DNA of 64,000 nucleotides from Sphaerolaimus hirsutus (Eukaryota > Nematoda > Chromadorea > Monhysterida > Sphaerolaimidae): assembly GCA_964036195.1 (NCBI GenBank), contig OZ038450.1:31126794-31190793 (forward strand). The letters are read 5' to 3'. The translations under genes and the position numbers were made by a program. This document shows positions 37,201 through 49,200 of this stretch, piece after piece. The notes under the pieces are model-generated. The model ran no database searches. It saw only the letters and a list, made by a program, of their open reading frames with translations, and was not told the DNA's origin. Numbering within the stretch: position 1 is the stretch's first letter; the number at the start of each line of letters is the position of its first letter.

Positions 37201-40200
37201 CACAAGCATGATCACATGTGAATATCATGTCCCAACCCTAGTTCATAGCAGTTAGATTGCAAACAGAAACATAAAATAACCAAATGGCCAGCTAAAAGCT
37301 ACTGTCAGAACAGTTAGCTAATGGTAAAAATGAATTATTTTTGGATTTTACATGATCACACTTGTGATATTTGCTAAAAAAGTACATTTTTGTATGACAG
37401 CACCCTTTCAAAGTGTGTTTAATAAAAAATGGAGACATACAAATGAAAGAGCATGATAAAATAACCTAAGAATATAATGGAAACTTTTTTCAAAAAATTT
37501 CATCTGAGTCTTCAGAGTGGGATTGTCTGTGATCATGACATCTGCGTTGTTGATCATTTCAAACTGCTGTGGTAAAAAAGTGCAGACCTAGTTTTTAATT
37601 TTATTTTTTTATCATAAACTATGCAATTGAGCACAGTTTTTGTGAAAAAAGCTAAGCTCTCAATTCAGAACAAAAAATTTGGCGCCATTTTCAAATTTTC
37701 AGCCACGATTTTCAGTGAGAAAACAAAGTCTGATGAAGTTTGTTTGTATGGGCCAATTAATCTCCAAAACTATCTTAGTAAAAATCCAAAATATCACATT
37801 GATAGATGATGTCAAGCAAAAGTTTTGAATTTCCTAAGAAACATCCAGAAAAAAATACGATTTTTGACTTTTATCAATTTTTTTAGTGGAAGATGGCATT
37901 TCCAGATATATGTATGGAAGGATATTTTTAGTTTCTATGTATGAAGATTCCAAATCCACCATAAAAATGGGGCTCAGAATTTTTTATGTGAAAAGTGAAT
38001 TTTTGTATGGAAGCACCCTTCCAATTTATGTTTGAGAAAAAATGGAGATATACAAATGAAAGAACATGTAAAAATAACCTAAGTTTATGATGAAAACTTT
38101 TTTCATACAACTTCACCTGAGTCTTCAGAGTGGGCTTGTCTGCAGTGGTGAGATGGGTGTCGGGCTGTTTCAAACTGTTGTGGCAAAAATTGGCAGACCT
38201 ACTTTTTCTATTTTATTTTTGTAAAATAAACTATGCAATTGGGCACAGTTTTGCAAAAAAAAGCTAAGCTCTCAATTACAAACTGAAAATTTGATGCCAT
38301 TTTCAAAATTTCAGCCTGCATTTTTATTGAGAAAAAAACATTTGATGAAAACTAGTTTGTATGGGCCAATTAATCTCCACAACTTTCTTCATAAAAATAC
38401 AAAATATTATATTGATAGATAAGTCAAACAAAGTTATGAATTTCCAAAAAACAGCCTGAAAAATGGTGACTTTAACTTTGATCAATTTTTTCAGTAGGAA
38501 GATGACATTTCCAGATATATGCATGGAAGGAAATTTTAAGTTTCTAGTTATGGAGATTCCATAATGCCATGAAAAAAAACGCAAAAAAATTTTCTTTGTA
38601 ACAAGGGAGGTTTGGTCCTTAGGCGAAGCGAGTCTTAATACTTGACTTGTCACTAAGTCATCACTTGTCTTGTCACTTGACAAAGTGTGTGATGACTGCA
38701 GGCACAAAAATGGCTGAACTTGAATGTAACACCATGGAGAGGGGATGCTCACCTTTGGCACTGTTACAACTGATGTCATACGATGAATGGTTGCAGAAAT
38801 ATCACAGCGAACAGGCAGAAATACCACAATGCCCTGAGTTAGCTGGACATAAGTTTTTTTCAAAAAAAATGGTTTAAAGTTGATACCGTATTTCCTCGAA
38901 ATACCCCTGGGGGTTTATTTTTTCAGAGTGAGAATTTTGAGGGGGGGTTAAACGGGGGGGATATTACGAGGGGGGTTATTATTTCGCCAGAAATTTTTTG
39001 AAATCCAAGTACTAAATTGTCGTCAGACGTACGCAGACGTCAAAAATGCAACAAAAATTGCCATTTATAAGACTCTAAAGACTTGTATAAGTGTGTAGAC
39101 GTATAATCACTGTTCTCACATAACAGAGTCATCGTTTTTAACGTGTGTTTTGCATTACCCAGATGACAAACCGCAGCCTTTGTCATTTACGTTCTCTATA
39201 CACTAAATTTGGGGGGTATTTCGAGGGGGGGTTATAAGTTCATAGTGTCCATTTTGAGGGGGGTATTTCGAGGGGGTATTTCGAGGGGGGGGGGGGGTAT
39301 TTCGAGGGGGGGGGTTATTTCGAGGAAATACGGTACATAACTTGTGATGGATGGACTAATTATCCAGCCACACGCGCCATTTTTGAAGAGAATTGCGTGC
39401 ATGGGGATTTAACCACAGAATTCCTTATCATCACATTGTTCCAACTCAGAACTCACATTACCTCATTCATAACAATTAAAACACTTTCTGTGTAGAGCAC
39501 ATTGTCTTTCATATCTCAAATCACATACTCAGGATACAGTAGAAAAACCTGGTGCCAAATATTCCATTTAATCAATATCAACAACACTCAAAAAACCCAC
39601 AGACCACCCCCAAGTGAAATCGGTCGTTTTCGATTGACAAGGCAAGCCCATCTTCAACATTCATCATCAAATGGGGAGGGACTTTCGAGCCTGGTGGAAG
39701 TCAGTATCCAAACTGACACGTGGCAAGAAACACTGCACATTGGACCCACGCCATTTGGTCACAGTGATTTTGGTGTGCAGTGCCAAACTGACACACTGGA
39801 AGATACACTCCCAATTGGGCCACTGTCATTAGGTCACAGTGATATTGGGGTACAGTGCCAAACTGACACATTGGAAGAAACACCCCCAATAATGCCAATG
39901 CTATTTGATCACTGTGATATTGGAGTTCAGTGTGAAACAGAAACATTGCATGAAACAGTTCAGAGTGGACAAGTGCCCATCATTCAGATTGATTTTGGGG
40001 TACAGTGCCAAACTGATCACATAATGCCAGCAGAAACTTCTGTGATTGGATGTCAGACTGATACAGAGCTGAGTGTGTGCAAGTTGCAACATGTTGATCA
40101 GGTGTGATGGGGATGTTTGTGAGAAATTTACAGGGTTGCATTGCAGTAGCCTTTAATTTCACAGTGTTGCATCATCTACATTAGTACCTATTCATTTATG

Positions 40201-43200
40201 AGGGCACTTTAAATCACAGATGACACCAGAAAAACCAGATCAATGTGAATCCAGTGTTCAAACTGACCCCATAATCACCATGCCCCCAGCGCCAGCACCA
40301 GCTCCAGATGAAGAGTCGAGGGACAGACGGCGCATGAAATCAAGTGAGCACTTCACAAAGTATGAAACAGGTTGTGATTGTGCCATGTGTGGAAAATTAC
40401 TTGGTTTTGAAAGTGCTTAATCTGAGGTACTTCACACTTCTATGCCTCGTGATGCACAGCAAAAAAGGTGCACAAAGAATGTGGAAGCAGGCAGGATGTG
40501 TGTGAAATGGTATCTGTGAAGCCGCTTTCACATGCTACCACACTCTTCACAAAATTTTAGGTGTACATACATTTCACAAACTTCATATAAATATTATCCC
40601 AATCATCAAAATGTTTGAAGTACATTTCACAATAAACAGTTTGTTAGAAAATGTTGACTGTTTTGTGATGCAAAGTGAAACACCAAACATTACTCAACAC
40701 TGCATCATCACATCCCAGTATGACCCAACAAAAACCACCCTACACCCTCCCCAGCCCTATGGGCCCTCCGTGCCCTACGCTCCCTCCGCTCTCACTCAAC
40801 CTACCTGCCTGGCGATGAAGGGGATGCCCCGCAGCCAGATTTCTACTGCCAAAGCGTTGCTGTGCAAACTGGCCAGGGTGCTGGCGATGGCAGTTTTGGT
40901 GGATTGACAGATGCTGGGGTCCAGACTGAGATGCAGCATCATGAACAACAGAAGGGCTTGAAACTGCCTACTAGCTGGTAATTTGGGTATTTTTGATTGG
41001 TGGTTTTGTGTGAAGTTTGAATGTGTGATAGAAAGGTAACATAGGAACAAGGGTTACCTAACTTACAGCTGGCTTTCTGCATGTTCAAGGGTAAATAATT
41101 CATTTCATATGATCAAAGGTGTTCAAAGTACCAAACTTAGTTAGTTAGTTACTAGCAATGAGATATGGAGCCATACCTCCGAAGAAGTTACGCTCCTCTC
41201 TGTCTTAATCACCCACTACTCTCTTGATTCATACATTTTCTGATTAATTTGTTGCATATAGCCCTCTGGGCGTGGCAAGTGTTTGATTGTAGGTATCCCT
41301 CTCTCCATGTGCAGGGAACCGTACAGACAGTTCTGTTCATGATGTATCTTAGATCCTCATTGAGCTTACAGTGGTATACCACATGCTGTGTGGTCAATGG
41401 AATTTTACAGTGCTGCTCCGAACAGTTGGAACATAACTTTTTTCCCATTTTCCCCCATCCTCTAAGTGCATTGCATCTTGCAGCAAACCAAGCCATTTCA
41501 TTGTAGTATACTCCTTTTATTTCAAGGTCATCCTGCTCTCTATTTTGCAGAACTGCCTGGGTTCTCAGCTCCGTTGCGGTATTACCTCTACTATAATTGT
41601 AAATGTACCGTTTTATATCTCCTGCACGTAATGCGGTGGTACAGATCTTCAGACCAGACTCTATTTTACATTTTTCAACCATAGTACTAGTTGTGTTGTC
41701 AGGAACCACTCTTTGGACACCTCTTAGTGCCCCGTCTACCCTATGTGCACGCGCCAACCATCTGTCACGGTTTACTCGGCACATATACATATTGTTGGTT
41801 AGTACTAACTGTCTGTATTTGTCAGAAGGTAAGATGCCATCCAAATCATGTAAAAGCGTTGCTACAACTGTTTGGAAGCCTTGCTACTTTCTTCATTGTT
41901 TGCATGTAGAGCTTGTCCATCTCTTTCAGATGTTCCTTGTCTAGCCCAGTAACTTCCACTCCATACATGCTCCCCGGTTCAACATACGCTTTCCATGCAA
42001 TTTTCCCATTATATATTGGAGACACTGTGTTCCGGGCTGTACTTAGTGCTAGCGAGCTTAGTTGTTTCATTTTGGATACTCTGCTGTTTTTATGGTCTCT
42101 GAACGGATCCTTCCCTGTATTGATCAGTACACCCAAATACCTCAGCTGATTTGTTTCATTGATTTTTTCCCTTTTTCCCAGTTTTGGGTCTCCCGTGTTG
42201 ATGAACCAATCTTGGGCAGCAATGTCATTTTTGCCCCATCTGAGAACTTCAGATTTTCCTGTGTTTATCGAAACACTCCATTTCCATGCCCACAAGCTAA
42301 AGCAATCCATTAGCTTTTGCAACTATGTGTCTTTGCTAGCAAGTATTACTATATCGTCAGCAAAGAATAGCACCAGTATTTTTGGCTCATTTTTACCACA
42401 TTTTGCCCCATGTTTGTTTTCAATAGTACTTGGGCTAGATCGTGTATGTATATTGCATATAGTGTTGGACTTAGTGAACATCCTTGCGCCACACCAATCG
42501 GATATGGTTGTGGTTCGCTTTTGAACCCCCCATATGTCAGCACCGCCTTGGTTTTCAAATATACATTTGAAATTGCATTTACTAACTTGGATGGTATTCC
42601 CATATCCAGCATTTTTTTCCATAATTTCTCTCTGTCTACCCTGTCAAATGCCTTTACAGCGTCTATGAAGCATGTAACAAACTGATTGCCGTTTGCTTTT
42701 GCATAGTTGTTACATGTTTTGAGTATCTGTACATTGTCCAATGTACGCCTATTTGGGCGGAAGCCCCCTTGCATCTCCGTCAATGCATTTGTATCTTCAA
42801 GCCACCTTATTAGACGCTGGTTTAGGACTGACATATATAGTTTTTTTTATATTGCATGACAACCCCAGTGTTCTGTAATTCTTTAAGTCTGCTTTGCTCC
42901 CCTTTTTGTGCAAAAGTATCATTTTATATAGTGCTGCCTCAGTGGGAATTTTGTCTCCCAGCAACCACTTATTGAAAAGGTTTGTTAGTAATTGTTGATG
43001 CTGGTCTTCTAAGAGTTTCAAATGTTCATGGAAGACTCCTGTTGTGCCGGACGACTTGTTATTTTTCAGCTTAATTATAGCCTTTTCCACCTCAATTATA
43101 GTTATCAGTGCATCCAGTTTACATGTCTGCTTTTGTGTGCAATGGACCCTTGGCACTGTCCCTACATCCTGGATGTTAGCCCCTGGATTTGGATTTATTA

Positions 43201-46200
43201 CAATGTTCCATGCCTTTTTTAGTTCCTTTTCCATCCCCTCTGATGTTGTCACTTGACAACCTTGATCATCCTCGATTGTATGTATTACAGTCTTATTTAC
43301 CCCCCTTATTGTGTTGACTTTTTTATAAACTTTGTTTATCTGCATGTTTGTACCGTTCTTTATCAAATTTTTAATTTTCTTTTCTTTCTCTTTTCTTTGA
43401 AGGTTTTTTTCAAATTACTTAGGTCATTCCTTGCCTGTTTTAGTTCAATCTGTATTCTTGAGATTTCAGAATTTTTGTGTTGCTTTTTCAAGCGTCTTCG
43501 TAGATTTGCTATTTTTTTCCCCTGTTTGGATACACTCTGTGGCACATGTTTTCGCCCTGGCAATGTAACATCAACACGTGCCCCAGCTCCAATAATTTCG
43601 ACCATGTCTTTGTAAGAAGAACTTTTTCAAAAGTATTTCACTACATCTGAATTCTGAAAAGCTGAAAAGCTATGTGTACTGAAAATTTTGAATACCTAGG
43701 TAAGCCCTACAGCGTTCTGAAGGATTGTCATCGACTTTTTATGAATAAACCAATTTGTGGAGAGTCAAGGTGATGTTAAGGTTTTATGTAAAAAAATTAT
43801 TCCTTGGCTCTTTGCCAAAACAAAATACCTACACTATTAACCTCCAGCCACCACATCCCAATTATCCAATTCCATTGTCCCAACTACACACACTCAACCC
43901 CCCCCACAGGTTTTTCAGATCAGCCCTACGCCCCCACAGCACGCCCTCCCCCTCCTACACGCACCAGCCCTCCGCAGATACCTCAGAAATAGGTGTTCAA
44001 ACCGGCCAATTAGTGCCCACAAATACAGTTCAACTGCAAACTATGGACAGTTATTTGAGGATAGCTACACGTTTGGATACATTGAGAAGCGCAAAGTCTA
44101 AGGGACCTGTTTTGCCAATTTTCAGTGCCCATGAAATAAGGAGAAAAGAGGGGTGGCTAGGGGTGCATCAGCAAAATCCTGGTAAGGGGAGCGTGGATAG
44201 TTTGAAGGGGGAGCTTGGTTTGGGGGGGGATTTTTGAGGGGGTTGGGATTCTGTTCTGGGAAGATATTTTTATAGAGTTTGGGAAATGATATTTTTTTTT
44301 GTAAAATTGAGGATGAAGAGTAGTGATGGAAATGCTCTTGAGAACCTGGGGCCAGATTTAATACTCCCTACAGATTTGTAGGGTAGGGCGTATGCCCGAT
44401 AAATTTTTTAAAGTTCAGCCGCTTCGACGCACATGCACCGAGGGCAAGGCGGTTCGTAAAATACACGAAACTATCCCTTAAGGTCGCCGATATTGCAATA
44501 AGACGTATATTGCTTCGATTTTGGCCCGGAAATAACGATTTCGTCATTTCTTGGCCGTCTGCCAATTCGTTTTTTATTTTATTTTGTCGGGTGGGTTACT
44601 CGCATAAGTCGTGCTTTTGTACGCTCGTGCATGCATTTCTTTCTTGTCGCTGCCCTCGTGGTTTCGGTTGTAGGCTGTGAACACTAAAAAAGTGACCACC
44701 TGACTACACAAAAGCGCGAATTATGCGAGTAACCCGCCCGACAAGATAAAATAAAAAACGAATTGGCAGACGGCCAAGAAATGACGAAATCGTGATTTCC
44801 GGGCCAAAATCGAAGCGATATACCGTAAATGCTCTAATAATACGACAGGTCTCCAATAATACGACATCTCCAATAGTGCGACAGGTTTGGGCACGTTGTG
44901 TGAAAATAATCCGACACTCTCCAATAATGCGACACTCTTCAATAGTGCGACACCTGAGAATTAAAAAGAAAAAGCGCCGTAACAATGTTGCAATCTGCGG
45001 AAGCCGTGGATTCGGCGCTTTTGGACAAAGCGGCGGCTGGCGGCAGTTCACAAGAGTCGCTCAGCAGTTTGCAAGGGTCAACGGACAGTTCGCAAGGGCG
45101 CCAGCCGCCTCACAACCGCCACTATTCACTGGCCGAGAAGTTGTTTATTCGACGAAAACAATAAGGCCCCGTTTACACGGATTTTTTGAGACGACTCGAC
45201 AACAATAAAACGTTCAATAAGTTGAGTAAAAAGGTTCCATATTCATTAGAAAAAGTGGTCAAGTATACCTTCTACCTAAGCAAATATGCAGGCCAAATTG
45301 CAGACTCATGCTTGTAGCTCAAGATTTATAACGTTTGAAAAAAGTTTGCTATTGTCGCTGGCTGTCGGAGACAGTCCGACAACTGCAAAAGTTTTCAAAC
45401 GCCTTTTACTCATGAGCTACAAGCACAATTGTGCAATTTGACATGCATATTCGCCTAGGTAAGATGTATAATTGACCACTTTTTCTCATAAATATGGAAC
45501 ATTTTTACTCAACTTATTGAACGTTTTATTTTTGTCGAGTCATCACAAAAAATCCATGTAAACGGGGTTTTATGCGACACTATCTAATAATGCAACATCT
45601 CCAATAGTACAACACCTAAAAATGTGCTGAAAAAAATAGTACGACTGTCGTATTATTAGAGCATTTACGGTACATCATATTGCAATATCGACAACCTTAA
45701 GGGATGGTTTCGTATATTTTACGAACCGCCTTGCTCTCAGTGCATGTGCGTCGATGCGGCCAAACTTTAAAAAATCTGTCGGGCGTACGCCCTACCCTAC
45801 AAATCTGTAGGGAGTATTAAATATGGCCCCTGGCGCCAAGTGCCAATCACGCCATGGTGTAATCTACCAAACAAATCAAAATTCGAAATTTTCGGACACA
45901 AAATTTTCGGTCGGATTTTGCAATATTTACAATGGGATGGAAAACCAAGTAAAAAATATCTCAATTTTTTAAATCAAAAACAGCCTAAAAACACCCACAA
46001 ACTATCCAGACCAAAAAAGAAGACCTAGCACCCAACAAGAGAAGCTACCGTATTACCTCGAATTATCCCCCCCCTTGAATTAACCCCCCCCTCGAATTAA
46101 CCCCCCCCTCAAAATGGGCTGGGGAAATAATAAACCCCCCCCTCGAAATACCCCCCCCTTCGGAATGATGTACGTCATGTACATAATAAATACGTCATGT

Positions 46201-49200
46201 ACGCAATGTACATGATGTATATTACTGTTAATTTGCATTGCATACACAAGTTGCAGCTACACATAGAGTAGTTTGTGTAGTTATCTACGTTTTTATGTCC
46301 AAATATATCCTGTTTGGACACATTTATTACCTATTTTGGGTACGCAAATGCCTACTATTTACTACGATCCTTACGAAAATTTCTGACGAAATAATAAAAC
46401 CCCCCCTCGAATAAACCCCCCCCTCGAATTAACCCCCCCTCAAATTTTGCTGGCGAAATAATAAACCCCCATGGGGGTATTTCGAGGTAATACGGTAGAT
46501 GTAAAACCCAGCACCCAACTGGGTGAAGAGAAATTGAAAAAAGCCAGCGGCAGCGGAGTGAAAAGGGTTCCCAGCGCTGCCCAACGATTGGCTTACCTCA
46601 GGTGAGTAAAAGGAAAATGGTTCACAACACATCTGGATGCAGAACATTTTGTCATGTTTTCACTCGTCACAAACCATGCAAATCAAAAAAATGAGTTTAT
46701 GAATTATGAGTTCCTTTTCTAACTTAAAAATATGTTTTTATCCTCGATTTCCCCCTTATGACGAATGCATCGTGTCACATCGTCCCACGTCAATTCGTCC
46801 CACGTCAATTCGTTCCATTCAATTTCGTCCCATGTCAATTCGTCCCAAATCAATCCATCCCACAACTCATCACACACTACCTCCCAGGGGCATGGGCAAA
46901 CCGGCGGGCCAGCTCAAATTCGGCACCGACCGGATCAACAATTCAAATGCGGCAGTTATGCCTCGATTCGTCACGGGGTCCGGATTGGAGTCTATGGATT
47001 CTAGCGGCACTGAAACGCCTAGTACGGCTATGTATGGGATGGGAGCTGGTGGGTTGGGGGTGGGGGTTATTTGGGGATTATGGTGTGAGGTTGACACCCA
47101 TTGTGGCCGCGCTGTTGTGGCCGCAGGACACGAAGGCCGCGACCCCATTGCAGAGTTGTTAAAATACTGGTATTTTTGGAAAGTGTAAGTGTAAGCGTAA
47201 ATACACTTTATGTACCCAGGTATTTTGCCCAGGATTGTGTAAAAAAAGTGTACGGGTATTTTATGAAAGTGTAAGTGTAAGTGTAAATATAAATACCCAT
47301 TTACCCGGGTATTTTGGGTAAGTGTAAATACACTTTCGCAACTCTGCCCCATTGTGGCCGCGGACACAATGTCGCACCCACAATAGGCTCATATCATGGT
47401 GTGAGTACCTCTCTCTTTCAATATTTTACTTTACACTGTGAATACCTAGATTCGTTTTGGAAAACACACGCATTACGAGGTGCCAGTTTAACACACAACC
47501 AATTTCCCAACACTCACAAATAAAACTTAAAAAATGCAAAACTGCACTGCCACTAGCGGGAATCGAACCCGCACGCAGCATAATAACGCGAGCACCCTAA
47601 CAGCTAGACCATAGTGACAGCTGGGCTCCAGTCACTATCAGGGCCTCATATGCTGAACTACCAATGCCCTCATTACACACATAACCCCCCAAATACCACC
47701 CCAAATACCCCCCCCCCCAAACACCCCCAGGCATCCGCCAGCGGGGGCAGTCAGTGAGCACCACAGGGGGCCGTCCCAGCGCCCTAATCCTGTGGCTGTC
47801 AAAACGCGCCGAGCAGAACAGACGGGGCAGTGGCAATGGCAATGGCAGGCGTGGCAGCGGCGCTGGCAATGGCAATGGCAGGTGGGTGGTGCTGGTGGCT
47901 GAGTGGTGGATTGGAGGTTGGGTAGTGATGGAAAAAAGCCATGGCGCTGGCGCCTGGCGACTGGCGCTAGCGCCAAAGCAAATAGCCCCATGGCGCTTGG
48001 CACTTTGTTCATCACTACTGTTGGGTACTTTGTGTGTGTAATGGCTGGTGACCGGTGTGCAAATCGATTTGCGAGTGCACTTGAATGTTGCGTCCTGCGA
48101 CACCTCAACTACAATCTGAATTGACATGGAAACCAGTTGACAGTTGACGACACCTAGTGTGTGCACCACCAGTACAGTACATTTCATTCTAATCTGCGCT
48201 GTCGATCAGTGACGAAAAATGTGACGGTGACGCAGTGATTGTCACCGTGTAGATTCCGGGTGTCACCGCAACAAAATGGCGTGTCATCGCCAACGATGGG
48301 TGAGTTCTCAAAATAAAAACACTTTCTTTATTTTGAGTTTTTCAAAAATGAATATCTGTGTTTAGAGTTTTTTTCACGAAAAAAACTTGAGTTTCTGTGT
48401 TTTATTTCTGTGTTTTTTGAAAAAACTTGAATTTTTTGGTAAAAACTCAAGTTTTTTAATAAAAACTCAAGTTTTTTAGTAAAAACTCAAGTTTTTTTTG
48501 GTAAAAACTTGAATTGTTTTACAAAAAGTTGCATTTTACAGCATTTTACTGTTGAAACAGTGGTTTTCTTATCAAATAATGGTTTTGCATACGTTTTGTC
48601 ATGTATTGGAAAATTTTCATTAGTTCGCTGGAGGTAGTTCCAAATGGGTGACCAATACCTTTGACAGCTTGGGAGGTGAGGAGCCTTCAGCTCCAATGTG
48701 TGAGCTAGCAGACCCTGGTGGACACTCCTCAACACTTTGATCACAGTCCATAATATTGCTGAAACCACCAGGAGCTGTGGGCACCGTTATTTTTGGATAC
48801 TTATTTCATTGTTAAACTTGGATACCATGCACATATTTACACACTATACATACATGCATATACTCGGCGGACATGATACTCTGCCCTCGCACTGATTTAT
48901 GTCTCGTGTTGGAAGCGTGCCAATGATTATTAAATCATGCAATTTCCGTAAAAAGATGAAAAAATTCATCGATGTGAATATGTTAATGAATAACATAATA
49001 ACTGCAATAAATTTTGTTATCCTTTTATGAAACTAGCACGCGTTAACCATCGTTGGCACACATCCAGCGGGAACCACGCGGGCAAGGTGTAAAGTAACCG
49101 GAGTATACCTTATGTATGCACATAAAATACACACATTGTTCAGTTCAAATCTTGTGCCTTCAATTCCTTGAATAAAAAACTCAAAAAACATTTCCATATT

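Noticed and set aside
40371..40423. Stop at 40420 as the true end of the gene
   Set aside because: Possible, but exons 18-23 share the QT motifs and join in phase, so I favour continuation and record the stop as an alternative.
41209..43605. Host gene on the minus strand
   Set aside because: The frames are parts of one reverse transcriptase with frameshifts between them, so this is a decayed LINE.
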